NCBI RefSeq assembly: GCF_016424485.1
Contig: NZ_JAELUP010000007.1
Span: 1 to 64,000, forward strand
Direction: 5' to 3'
Source of the DNA: Paenibacillus roseus
GTDB taxonomy: Bacteria > Bacillota > Bacilli > Paenibacillales > Paenibacillaceae
Length of the DNA stretch: 64,000 nt
Both the position numbers and the translations under genes were made by a program. This document shows positions 48,501 through 55,254 of the stretch, in pieces (within the stretch, counting starts at the first letter, position 1; each line of letters opens with the position of its first letter). The notes under the pieces were generated by a model, which saw only the letters and a program-made list of their open reading frames with translations, searched no databases and was not told the origin of the DNA.

Positions 48501-48519
48501 GCCAATTAAGCATGATCAT
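42562..48519 (-). CDS. Giant SLH-domain surface protein with beta-solenoid and long alpha-helical repeat region
   Basis: 1,985 residues. Signal peptide to about 36; three SLH domains at about 63-110, 119-170 and 180-231 (ITRAE, IKRQE, LTRAE motifs) that would bind pyruvylated wall polymer. Then a Val/Thr/Gly-rich beta-helix-like region (about 245-460; DVTLRNVTIEGN, GDVTLKGVTVKG) and two Ig-like segments (about 490-700). From about 700 to 1920 it has degenerate helical repeats of the form LLxxAGYSxxEVxxxL, ending in a hydrophobic stretch near 1930-1960. It is probably wall-attached. No enzymatic motif is seen. ATG 48519 lies 11 bases after GGAGGAG. Transcribed away from the kinase at 48756. 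Confidence 0.94.
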   Translation of the reverse strand: MIMLNWRLRFKQSLSLVLTASMLVSLVSAVGTASAAEKAAATTQVLSNLIAASQTPPAQGRPSDLDGAWAEMQIGEWLDKGLVKGYPDGTFRPDATITRAETAALINRAFDFKASGSNPFTDVPEGRWYAAEVSKAQAAGYMKGNGNGVFRPEANIKRQEAAVMLARLLELKADKEAAAKFSDASSIPNWSIGEVGASVEAGLINGYPDRSFKPDKPLTRAEAIVILNRALGMKQDSGTVDAGLPAEINQAGVYGPEKGTASHKGDLTINAPDVTLRNVTIEGNLVLGEGIGEGDVTLKGVTVKGTTSVRGGGPNSVHLMDSALTRIIVTKVNGQVRVVIEGSTEVDRVVIESGATLQIVGGGGASYGTIEISTTGEVILNGNFPDVVLLEAATVTVTGGSIDKLTVTDHAAGAKIDIREDAKVNDLNVGAPATITGKGAINNATVTSDGVKIEQKPDNLGVLDGVKADVGGQQVQGGNQTPSGGSSPGTNVTAVSVTVSDPGPAGMTLSLSPALPGLQLSDLILANPDGVPAFNAALRSSDNGATYRFSGILRGGDTYRLSMAKTGYSFGASKSVTIPDLTTFSGAMLSPDANRITLFFTHELAEVPAAPAGFKLISEEASIDIVTVENTGKAQIDLILASAVKAESLHLSYTPGTISSIGGKPLVAFETTYVVDGTKPAGAVTYSKINGKTVAEATADLQERFEDLNNTDIGAALLEGGYTGVEVAKILSTEFNNYEDQIARFLLDHGYGMTQMLITLQEAGILNLLSIGKAMMSIGMKAEEFVAALKFTGFDLDQAYEATFYFLRDQRYAALRKVYGLSEDQLAAFLNAKAVSAREAAELLMKNNTSTQSSVITALAKANYTEEQIAEILKGADLFRVNAFRATTLLFDAGLDANAAAKIMKTVYEASAGEIVSALAQHKLSIEETIEVIGKGSLGFTQEERWKGLRSAYTTEEIAKQYHKWQWSASDVIHSFAAAKFPIEEVEKAVTLVYTGGVLLDGSIPDMLWANYSLQEVAAGMKRSGDGIKKVAELLTSKGYKNVFDAADGEETIVDMLLKAGYSTVEIAQYLRPFGSNKERLRMDEIGRVLLQFKAAGFTAVELTDTMWKMLDWSTGKGTGPRGFVVLMKDMTDLTTNSGRRLTKFSDTDIPRVLAAFGIKLAEHRSFLTQRFTNNEIAGLLKESFSLTPSELVDTMKGSNGGFCGRLCTPLEVLRILKSLYSDLTFEQAAATLLSSGVQEYQRLSDLAFGIQEVYGSQVNLVPMLRTMGFSLKQLAVENAYKGRTATFWRSNGYTAAEVYSILNGQSSSQRFNSLKGAGYNVYEIMLAAQQNFATMALAINALTEINLFPTEDINRAAAEIYGQDPKQAMAAFLRNNQNSSSSNTANTLRWVYQVNSPIDNAKLLKGAGYSQDEVLTAVFNVFCTGNAFLEGTYTTLKTVIADLYPNVTDPMAASLKITGGERPAKGIHILKTLGYTTVQIVTVLKEQYGLNAGSALDTYNDVGTARPIEILTAVSTVYNVEAMSFVATKEKEIGRDAYSTRTKLKSNYGFTDEIAIARALSEGGYSRDQVLVAMFNQSGDRNTLVASVLKQVYGVTALDNITLELRKLGETVLGVYQALRAVFPNADSGDVIRQINRGGFDLLEIYRRVLYNPKSDANTDSTIIVLHELGLDAALAMDLLDLWGYKLKDNYLKLKEVGYTSTELREAILKTHKDQLEVAKALAQAKLPVEDIATILYVINPRYDTVALYLYGTGWYDPAQLANGLLAAGCAPEDIITVMKSMVSDLLLDMILLKKIEAPLPEWKSTYMAMRLSWTNMSLDELTKSFMKAVEAGKYKGTDMYWGLRELNNVTLDYLKEDLSSDAGDFLFDRRDGIPFMLMKEAGLSAHDAARIMSNLGIKWQPAIMFLVQADYSSSNIASAFFSQYSLDVLFSVAEIIGMIATAITDGFWGTIKNFILMAGKIAYNISMKNYRTKMEGNPNGPRS

Positions 48520-48755
48520 CGTAATTTTCTCCTCCTATGTACTAGACAAACTTCATCGATAATAATAAAGGGTCAAGGTCAAATTCCGGTCAAACAGAGA
48601 AAACAATGTCGGAATTTGCGATAACGTTTTCACTAGGCCTTGAAGCATGGTTCTAATGTTTTTGACGGATGTCGAATCGGGCGGTATGCTAAGAAAAGCA
48701 ACCGGCGTCAGCAGGACCGGCTTATTCGCTGCCATCATAAGAAAGAGGAGAATAT

Positions 48756-50732
48756 ATGCGGATCAAATATTGCTTGCTAGCCATCCTGGTACTGTGGGCT
48801 GTCGGCGCAGTGACCGTCGGAACTGTCGAAGGGCGCGACAGAACCTCCGCGGTCCTGACTTTGTCGGATGGGGGAGAAACGTACTTCCTTAACGATTATA
48901 TGGAGGTTTTGGAGGATCAGTCTGGACAGTGGACGCTTCAGGATGTGCAATCGCCGGATTTGCAGCGTTTGTTCCAGAGGGCCGATGGCAAAGCATCTTT
49001 CGGCTATACCGAATCGGCATATTGGATCAGGGTGGTTCTTCGCAACCAATCGGGCAGTTCCAGGTGGCAGCTTACTCTGCAAAATCCATTGATCGATTAT
49101 TTCAATCTGTACACTTCCGCCCCTGTGGAATCTGTTCGGCATCATTATCCCGCCTACAGTCTTCAATTGTTGCCCGCAGATGTGGATACGACCGTGTATA
49201 TGAGGCTTAAAACCACCGGTTCCTTCATCCTGCCTCTGCAGCTTACAGAGCCCGCGGCCGTATACAAGAAGACTTCAACGGAGTTTATGATGTACGGCTT
49301 GTATTATGGCGTTATTCTGACCATTATCATCTACATGCTGTCTCTCTATATCAATATTCGAAATAGAGCCTATATCTATTACATTTTGTATATCCTTTGC
49401 TACAGCGCCTCGCAGTTTATATGGGACGGATTGGCCTTGCAGTTCTTTGGGCGCAATTGGTTTACGGCCGTAAAGGAAGGGGAGCTATTGTTCGCAAGTC
49501 CGGCCAGCACTTATGAATTTTTCTTCATTGTCAGCGTCGGATTTGGCTATCTGGCCACCTGGAAAATTCTCCAGCCTGCTGCTTTTGCTCCGTTCTTGAA
49601 TCGCGTATTTCTAGGCGTAATTTTACTCTGTCCTTTGGCGGCGGTTGGCAATGCATTCCTGTACACCTACGATTTGGCGCCGCTATGGATCGGCTTTAAA
49701 ATTTTTACGATTGTGCTGCTTCCGATCGTTCTTATAGGATGCGCCTTGCGCGGCAGCCGACTTGCCAAGCATTTGACGATCGCGATTGTGCCGCTGTTTG
49801 CCATTGCTTTTCCGAGTTCAATGCTCTCTACGGGCGTGCTCCCTCATAATTTGTTTACGCATTACGGCATGCAGTTCGGTTCTGTTATTGAGTTTATTAT
49901 TATGTCGATTGTACTCTACGAGCAGGTGTCCCAGATGAGGCGAAAGCAGCATCAGGTGCAGAAAGAGCTTGCTGATACATTGTCGGAATGGAACCGAACA
50001 CTGAACATAAAAGTGGCGGAACAGACGGAAAGTCTGAAGCGCTCCAATGATGAGCTGGTTTTTGCCGAGCAGTCCCGCATAAGGCTGCTGCAAAATATTG
50101 CGCATGATATTCGCAACCCGCTTAACTATGTTCAAGGCAGCATCCAGGCGCTTCAGCAGGGGCTTGTCCAGGAGCCGGAGCGGCAGCAGAAAATACTCGA
50201 CAACGTATATGGCAAGGTTATTGAAGTCAATCGATTCATCGATGAGATGAACCATCTTGAGGATACGGAAGGTTCGAAGATGCTGGAGATGGTCATGTTT
50301 GCCGAATGGATCGACGATATCTTTCAAGAGATGTCCGAGGATATACGACACGCTGGTCTTCAATGCGAAACGAAGGTTTCGATAAAAGAGGATGCGGATG
50401 TATGGATCGCGCCGCACGCGATGAAACGCGTTATGGCTAATCTTGTGCATAACGCATGCAAGTTCACGCCGACCGGAGGTCGGATCAAGCTGGAGGCATT
50501 GCAGGACGAGGAGTGGGTGCGCGTTACTGTCGAGGATAATGGCAAAGGGATTGAAACCGAGCGGCTGCCTTTTATTTTTCATCGTTATTATAAAGAAGAC
50601 AGCGGACAAGGGCAGGGATTGGGGCTCGCCATTGCCAAAGAAATCATTGAAAGGCACGGCGGCCGGATCGACGTTCATAGCGTCGTGGGAGAAGGAAGCC
50701 ATTTCTCCTTTATAATCCCGAAGGTTCAATAG
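48756..50732 (+). CDS. Hybrid 7TMR-DISM sensor histidine kinase
   Basis: 658 residues. Signal-like N-terminus, an extracellular 7TMR-DISM domain (FGYTESAYWIRVVLRN near 88-103), seven membrane spans about 180-400, a coiled linker, the HisKA H-box NIAHDIRNPLNYVQ near 449 and HATPase motifs LVHNACKFTP, DNGKGIE and GQGLGLAIAKE. DISM domains are thought to bind carbohydrates or other small ligands. The only nearby response regulator is the tail-to-tail gene at 50735, two bases away, a likely partner (inference). Confidence 0.95.
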   Translation: MRIKYCLLAILVLWAVGAVTVGTVEGRDRTSAVLTLSDGGETYFLNDYMEVLEDQSGQWTLQDVQSPDLQRLFQRADGKASFGYTESAYWIRVVLRNQSGSSRWQLTLQNPLIDYFNLYTSAPVESVRHHYPAYSLQLLPADVDTTVYMRLKTTGSFILPLQLTEPAAVYKKTSTEFMMYGLYYGVILTIIIYMLSLYINIRNRAYIYYILYILCYSASQFIWDGLALQFFGRNWFTAVKEGELLFASPASTYEFFFIVSVGFGYLATWKILQPAAFAPFLNRVFLGVILLCPLAAVGNAFLYTYDLAPLWIGFKIFTIVLLPIVLIGCALRGSRLAKHLTIAIVPLFAIAFPSSMLSTGVLPHNLFTHYGMQFGSVIEFIIMSIVLYEQVSQMRRKQHQVQKELADTLSEWNRTLNIKVAEQTESLKRSNDELVFAEQSRIRLLQNIAHDIRNPLNYVQGSIQALQQGLVQEPERQQKILDNVYGKVIEVNRFIDEMNHLEDTEGSKMLEMVMFAEWIDDIFQEMSEDIRHAGLQCETKVSIKEDADVWIAPHAMKRVMANLVHNACKFTPTGGRIKLEALQDEEWVRVTVEDNGKGIETERLPFIFHRYYKEDSGQGQGLGLAIAKEIIERHGGRIDVHSVVGEGSHFSFIIPKVQ

Positions 50733-50734
50733 GA

Positions 50735-51448
50735 TCAGTCCAGCGTCAACGGCTCGAATCTGTATCCGAAGCCCTTCACCGTGTGAATATACTTGAAGCC
50801 GGGGGATTCCGATTCGATTTTTTTGCGGAGATTGTAAATTTGCGTCTTGATGATTGCCGGACTGTACGCGGCTTGGTCATTCCAGATGAGATCGTACAGC
50901 TGCCTGGGATGGTAGACTCTGCTCGGACTTTGGGCGAGCAGCAGCAGCAGGTGCAACTCCTTGGCTACCAGGGTGACGGGTTCCCCCTGGACGGTTACAT
51001 TCAGACGGTCCAGGTCAATCTCCAGACCAGGGAAGCTAAGTCTGCGCCCAAGCGCTTCCGGTTTTTTATATTTGCTAAGAAGCGTGCTCCAGCGTAGATG
51101 GGAGCGGACTCTGGCCACCAGCTCCAGGTGATCCAAAGGCTTGGTCAAGTAATCGTCCCCGCCAGCTTGCAGCGAGAGCAGGCGCTGATCCGACCTGGTA
51201 TTGCCGCTCAGGAACAGGACAGGATGGTCATAGAGCTCGCGCAATCGGCGGCACAATTCCACACCGTCCATATCCGGCATTGCAATATCCAGCAGGATCA
51301 AATCCGGTTGAAGCAGGCTATCGGCAAAATAGGCCAGGCATTGCTCTCCGCTAAAGGCTTGTCGTACCTCGAAGCCCTCAGCCTCCAGAAAGATGCGCAG
51401 CATGTCCTGAATATGTTGTTCGTCATCCACTGTCAGAATTGTCGTCAA
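50735..51448 (-). CDS. OmpR-family response regulator
   Basis: 237 residues. Receiver with DDEQ, phospho-Asp in LILLDIAMPDMDG near 55, Thr/Ser and Lys in YLTKPLDH. Then a winged-helix domain ending VKGFGYRFEP. It converges on the DISM kinase gene with only 2 bp between the stop codons and no terminator between them, so transcripts may overlap. It probably receives phosphate from that kinase (inference from proximity). Confidence 0.95.
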   Translation of the reverse strand: MTTILTVDDEQHIQDMLRIFLEAEGFEVRQAFSGEQCLAYFADSLLQPDLILLDIAMPDMDGVELCRRLRELYDHPVLFLSGNTRSDQRLLSLQAGGDDYLTKPLDHLELVARVRSHLRWSTLLSKYKKPEALGRRLSFPGLEIDLDRLNVTVQGEPVTLVAKELHLLLLLAQSPSRVYHPRQLYDLIWNDQAAYSPAIIKTQIYNLRKKIESESPGFKYIHTVKGFGYRFEPLTLD

Positions 51449-51597
51449 TCGGCCAGCTCTCCTTACGCGGCTGACTTTAGTTGCAGGGTCATCAGCCCTA
51501 TGCCGCTTTGATACTACCCATATTATCAGCTCCCGTCATTCGAAGCAATAATGGGCAGTGCAAAGATTCACCAGCCTTAGTTTGGGAAGGGTGATGA

Positions 51598-52878
51598 CTA
51601 TTCCAACCGGAATTTTCCGATACGGCTTTGCAGTGAGGCTGTCATATTTTGCAACTCATGGGAGGCTGCTGCGACTTCCTGCACCATCGCATTTTGCTCC
51701 TGTACAGAGGAAGCAATGCTGCTGAGTTTGGCTGCATTATCCCCTGCGGCGTTCGATACCTGGCCCGCGCCCGTCAGAATCGTCTGCATTTTCTCCGATT
51801 GCTGCTCAATCAATTCCGCGACATTATTCACCGCGCCGACCGTCCGCTCCACAGATTCCGAGATTTGCCGAAGTTGACTGATGCTGGCCTGCGTTTTCTC
51901 CGCCTCCTCTTCCGTCGTCTGCGCCTGAAGGTCCATGCGGCTGACAGCGACAGCCAGATCATGCTGAATTTCTCCGATCAGGCCGCCTATATTTTGCACC
52001 TCTACCGTGCTATGGTTCGCCAGCTTGCGAATTTCCACAGCAACGACCTGAAAGCCCTGTCCATGCTCTCCTGCATGAGCAGCTTCAATGGAAGCGTTAA
52101 GGGCGAGCAGGTGAGTGCGTGCCGAAATATCTTCAACCACATTAATGATCTGCCAGATTCTGTCCGCATGCTGCTCCAGCTTTTTCACAATCCGGGTTGT
52201 CTCCAGCCCCTCTGCAGTCAGGCGATTCATCGCTTCAGACAAGGAATGAATCGCTGTGCTGCTGCGGTTCATGGCCTCAAGCATATGCCCGGCATCCTCC
52301 TGTGCGGATACTGTACGTGCCTGTGCATCGGCAGAGAGGCCGGCAATTTCCTCAATCGTATTGTACATCGACAAGGACAGTGCGGCTTGAATATCTGTAT
52401 TGTGTGAGATGGCGTCGACCCGTTCGGTAATTTCGGTGAGCAAAAGGGCCGCTTGCTCGGCAGCAGTGCGCAGCATGCCCACCTCCGTATCGGCGGCAGA
52501 GGAGTGCTGGTTAATATCCCGGACAATGCCTCTTAAGCTAGTCAGCATTTCGTTAAAGGATGCGGACAGCTGCATCAACTCGTCACGTGAATGAGGGATG
52601 ACGACCTCTGCCGTGAGGTTGCCTTGGGCGGCTACTTCCGCAGCGTGATGCAGCGCATGCAGCGGCCGCACGAGCCATCTGGCGGTGAACCATCCGAGAA
52701 ATCCGGTCCAAAATATGCCCATTGCCAAGGTGAGCAACGTGTACAGCCAGGCATTCATTCCGGGTGCGATATACTCTTTCAAGACGAAAATAAAAAAAGC
52801 GCTTGTACCGTAAGTAATGGTGGCAACAACGGAAATGCCGATCACAATTTTTTTGACCAAGCTAAAGGCAACCTGCAT
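51598..52878 (-). CDS. Methyl-accepting chemotaxis protein with short sensor region
   Basis: 426 residues. Two adjacent membrane segments near 8-60 with almost no extracellular loop, HAMP about 65-120, and a signalling coiled coil with the conserved hairpin tip around [32 protein letters not shown] at 52887-52892 precedes the start on the minus strand. The lack of a periplasmic sensor suggests an internal or membrane signal. It is divergent from the FNT-ldh operon. Confidence 0.94.
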   Translation of the reverse strand: MQVAFSLVKKIVIGISVVATITYGTSAFFIFVLKEYIAPGMNAWLYTLLTLAMGIFWTGFLGWFTARWLVRPLHALHHAAEVAAQGNLTAEVVIPHSRDELMQLSASFNEMLTSLRGIVRDINQHSSAADTEVGMLRTAAEQAALLLTEITERVDAISHNTDIQAALSLSMYNTIEEIAGLSADAQARTVSAQEDAGHMLEAMNRSSTAIHSLSEAMNRLTAEGLETTRIVKKLEQHADRIWQIINVVEDISARTHLLALNASIEAAHAGEHGQGFQVVAVEIRKLANHSTVEVQNIGGLIGEIQHDLAVAVSRMDLQAQTTEEEAEKTQASISQLRQISESVERTVGAVNNVAELIEQQSEKMQTILTGAGQVSNAAGDNAAKLSSIASSVQEQNAMVQEVAAASHELQNMTASLQSRIGKFRLE

Positions 52879-52942
52879 GGTTCTGGCCTCCTATTAATCA
52901 GTTGATTCGTGATCTACTATGCCAAATTTCCTGTACAGGGAC

Positions 52943-52958
52943 AGTGATATATATCACT
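52943..52958. promoter_or_regulatory. Upstream Fnr/Crp- or Rex-like palindrome
   Basis: Perfect 16-bp palindrome AGTGATATATATCACT; it contains GTGA-N6-TCAC. Centred 63.5 bp upstream of the predicted start of the FNT-ldh transcript, two helical turns from the second site. Confidence 0.7.
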
Positions 52959-52964
52959 TATGGA

Positions 52965-52980
52965 TGTGAAAAAAATCACA
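52965..52980. promoter_or_regulatory. Fnr/Crp consensus site (TGTGA-N6-TCACA), possibly also Rex-bound
   Basis: TGTGAAAAAAATCACA is an exact match to the Gram-positive Fnr/Crp core. With the -10 box TATGAT at 53002-53007 (start near 53014) the site centre is at -41.5, the classic activating position. It also resembles Rex boxes, so repression by Rex cannot be excluded. Confidence 0.75.
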
Positions 52981-53001
52981 TTCAGTTCACAGAGGGTATG
53001 C

Positions 53002-53014
53002 TATGATTGCTCCA
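53002..53014 (+). promoter_or_regulatory. -10 box of the FNT-ldh operon
   Basis: TATGAT at 53002-53007 with no good -35 box, as expected for an activator-dependent promoter. It places the transcript start near 53014, 36 bases before the ATG. Confidence 0.6.
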
Positions 53015-53049
53015 TCAACAGCAAACCCGATGGGCAAGGAGGCTGGAGC

Positions 53050-53832
53050 ATGGAGATCGAACCACTTCGACAGGTGGAAAAGCTCGCGCTCAAGAAGCTC
53101 AAAATTTTCCGGCAAAGCAAGCTGCGCTATTTATCCCGGTCTATGCTGGCCAGTATGTTTATCGGCTTCGGCGTGATCGTTGCGTTCAAGACAGGCAACT
53201 ATTTTTATCTGGAGGATTCGCCCTTCACGTATCCGATGGCTGCGCTCACCTTTGGCGCTGCGATCATACTCATATCCTACGGGGGCGGTGATTTGTTTAC
53301 CGGGAATACCTTCTATTACAGCTTTGCCGCGCTTCGCAAAAAAATGAAATGGCCGGATGTATTCAAGTTGTGGACGACGAGCTATGTTGGCAATATTCTG
53401 GGGGCGGCGGTGTTTGCACTGCTCATTCTCACAACCGGACTGTTTAATGAAAGCTCTGTGAACAGCTTTTTGCTCAGTGTGGTCGAGAAAAAGATGCAAG
53501 CCCCGGCGATTGAATTGTTTTTTCGCGGCATCTTGTGTAATTGGCTGGTATGCCTGGCTTTCTTCATCCCGATGTCCTTCAAGGAGAATGGGGCCAAAAT
53601 GTTCGCCATGATGCTGTTCGTTTTCTGCTTCTTTATCTCGGGCTATGAGCATAGCATTGCCAATATGTGCACCTTCGCAATTGCGCTCGTGCTGAATCAT
53701 CCGGGAACCATCACATGGGGAGGAGTATTTCACAATCTGATTCCGGTAACCTTGGGCAATTTGATCGGCGGCAGTGTGCTGATGTCGGTCATGTATCATT
53801 ACGTGAACAAGCCGTTTTATGAAGAAGAATAG
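53050..53832 (+). CDS. Formate/nitrite transporter (FNT) family protein
   Basis: 260 residues from ATG 53050, eight bases after AAGGAGG. The in-frame ATG at 52960 is rejected since it would put the Fnr-like site and the -10 box inside the gene. Six membrane spans; conserved FNT segments SMFIGFGVIVAF, GGDLFTGNTFYY and SGYEHSIANM near 200. The family passes small monovalent anions such as formate, nitrite, acetate or lactate. Placed 30 bp before lactate dehydrogenase and behind an anaerobic-type promoter, it may export fermentation acid (inference). Confidence 0.94.
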   Translation: MEIEPLRQVEKLALKKLKIFRQSKLRYLSRSMLASMFIGFGVIVAFKTGNYFYLEDSPFTYPMAALTFGAAIILISYGGGDLFTGNTFYYSFAALRKKMKWPDVFKLWTTSYVGNILGAAVFALLILTTGLFNESSVNSFLLSVVEKKMQAPAIELFFRGILCNWLVCLAFFIPMSFKENGAKMFAMMLFVFCFFISGYEHSIANMCTFAIALVLNHPGTITWGGVFHNLIPVTLGNLIGGSVLMSVMYHYVNKPFYEEE

Positions 53833-53862
53833 ACTTCCATTCGGCCAGAGGAGGCAACAACG

Positions 53863-54777
53863 ATGAAAAAATCAAGAATTGTAATTATAGGCGCCGGGGC
53901 GGTGGGTTCCACAACGGCTTATACGCTGCTGCTTCGCAATCGTGTTGATGAGCTTGTACTGATAGACGCGGACTCCGACAAGGCGGCCGGCGATGCATTG
54001 GATATGAATCACGGCCTGCCTTTCCTGGGAGGCGGCAAGGTATGGGCGGGTACATACGCGGATTGCCGTGATGCGGATATTATTGTCATCACTGCTGGCG
54101 CGGCCCAGCGTGTTGGCGAGACGCGTACCGAACTGCTGAAGCGCAATGCAGCCATTCTGGAAAGCATTATTGATCAGATTAAGGAACATACCGCCGATTC
54201 CATCCTGCTGTTGGCCTCCAATCCGGTTGACATTATGAGCTACTTGTCGTGGAAAAAGATCGGCTGGCCGGTCGAACGGGTTATCGGCTCGGGTACGCTG
54301 CTGGACAGCGGGCGCTTCCGCTACCTGATCGGGGAGAAACTGAAGATCGACCCGCGCAGCGTACACGCGCATATCATTGGGGAGCACGGCGATTCGGAGC
54401 TGCCTGTGTGGAGTCTAGCGAACGTAGCCGGTACTCAGCTCAAGCTCAGCGAGGCGGACAAGGAAGACATCTATACCAATACACGTGACGCAGCCTATCA
54501 GATCATTCAGGCCAAGGGTGCGACTTACTATGCGATTGCGCTGGCGCTTGACCGGATTTGTACCGCCATCCTCCGCGACGAAGGCGCTGTGTTGAATGTA
54601 TCTACACTGCTGACCGACTATCACGGCATTTCCGATGTTTACCTGGGCGTACCGTGCATTGTAGACCGCAAAGGGGTCAGAGAGGTGCTGGATCTGCCGA
54701 TTTCCGAGCAGGAGAAAGAACTGCTGCATCGTTCTGCCAATAAGCTTAAAGAGCTGAATCGCTCCATTGGTCTATAA
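53863..54777 (+). CDS. ldh: L-lactate dehydrogenase
   Basis: 304 residues with NAD loop GAGAVGSTTAY at 9-19, substrate-binding Arg in RVIGSGTLLDSGRFRY and catalytic His in IIGEHGDSELPVWS near 175. Reduces pyruvate to lactate, regenerating NAD in fermentation. AGAGGAGG precedes ATG. It is cotranscribed with the FNT gene and ends at a strong terminator. Confidence 0.95.
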   Translation: MKKSRIVIIGAGAVGSTTAYTLLLRNRVDELVLIDADSDKAAGDALDMNHGLPFLGGGKVWAGTYADCRDADIIVITAGAAQRVGETRTELLKRNAAILESIIDQIKEHTADSILLLASNPVDIMSYLSWKKIGWPVERVIGSGTLLDSGRFRYLIGEKLKIDPRSVHAHIIGEHGDSELPVWSLANVAGTQLKLSEADKEDIYTNTRDAAYQIIQAKGATYYAIALALDRICTAILRDEGAVLNVSTLLTDYHGISDVYLGVPCIVDRKGVREVLDLPISEQEKELLHRSANKLKELNRSIGL

Positions 54778-54802
54778 CGGATTTAATTGATAAAAACAGA
54801 AG

Positions 54803-54855
54803 ATTGCCGGATGTCATGCCAAGCAAATTTGGCAGGATACCCGGCAATTTTTTTT
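54803..54855 (+). terminator. Terminator of the FNT-ldh operon
   Basis: Two-part stem: ATTGCCGG (54803-54810) with CCGGCAAT (54841-54848), and inner TGCCAA (54817-54822) with TTGGCA (54829-54834), followed by eight T. Confidence 0.92.
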
Positions 54856-55024
54856 GATTTAACACCCAAACTGAATCGTTCTCCCTGTCTCAAAAGTGGA
54901 CTCAATCACCGACCCGAAGAAGGTCGCCTCTATTCCTTTAGGCAAAATAAAAATTCCCCATACTTTCTCAGGCTTTTCCGCGATATAATAGGTGAAGTTA
55001 AGCTTTTCCACGATCATGATCTTC
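54856..55024 (+). other. Intergenic region before the 54-residue ORF
   Basis: The frame open from 54787 runs through the terminator, so its first half is not coding. TATAAT at 54984-54989 is a possible -10 box but has no matching -35. Confidence 0.4.
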
Positions 55025-55053
55025 TTGAGCAGTATATACTTGCATCATATAAA
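55025..55053 (+). promoter_or_regulatory. Candidate promoter of the small ORF / chemoreceptor unit
   Basis: TTGAGC (55025-55030), 17-base spacer, TATAAA (55048-55053). The predicted start lies about 12 bases before the GTG at 55072, giving a very short leader. Confidence 0.45.
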
Positions 55054-55071
55054 TGGGAGTGGGGTTGTGTT

Positions 55072-55236
55072 GTGAAAACACGACAGATGCACGCACACAT
55101 TCGTTCTGGCAGCAAAATTGAAGCAGCAGTGGAGGAGTTGATTTTGAAAGAGGCAGAGAAGCCGTCCAAAGGTATTATCCGTTCGCGGCAGGCAGCCCAA
55201 AATTATACAATAAAAGGGCATACAACATATTATTAA
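55072..55236 (+). CDS. Small 54-residue hypothetical protein
   Basis: GTG start, seven bases after GGGAGTGGGG. Highly basic and hydrophilic (KTRQMHAHIRSGSKIEAAVEELILKEAEKPSKG), probably largely helical in the middle. The longer in-frame version from 54787 would cross the ldh terminator. It lies 18 bp before a chemoreceptor gene. No family is recognised; it could be non-coding. Confidence 0.4.
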   Translation: MKTRQMHAHIRSGSKIEAAVEELILKEAEKPSKGIIRSRQAAQNYTIKGHTTYY

Positions 55237-55254
55237 TAAGCGGGGTCGACGGGA

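Noticed and set aside
52960..53049. 30-residue N-terminal extension of the FNT protein
   Set aside because: It would place the TGTGA-N6-TCACA site and the -10 box inside the gene; a strong AAGGAGG sits just before ATG 53050.
54948..54989. SigD-type flagellar promoter for the chemoreceptor at 55255
   Set aside because: CGCGATAT resembles the -10 part, but the nearest TAAA is about 27 bases away instead of about 15.
54787..55071. First half of a 149-codon frame after ldh
   Set aside because: It reads through the ldh terminator and has no ribosome binding site; only the last 54 codons are considered.
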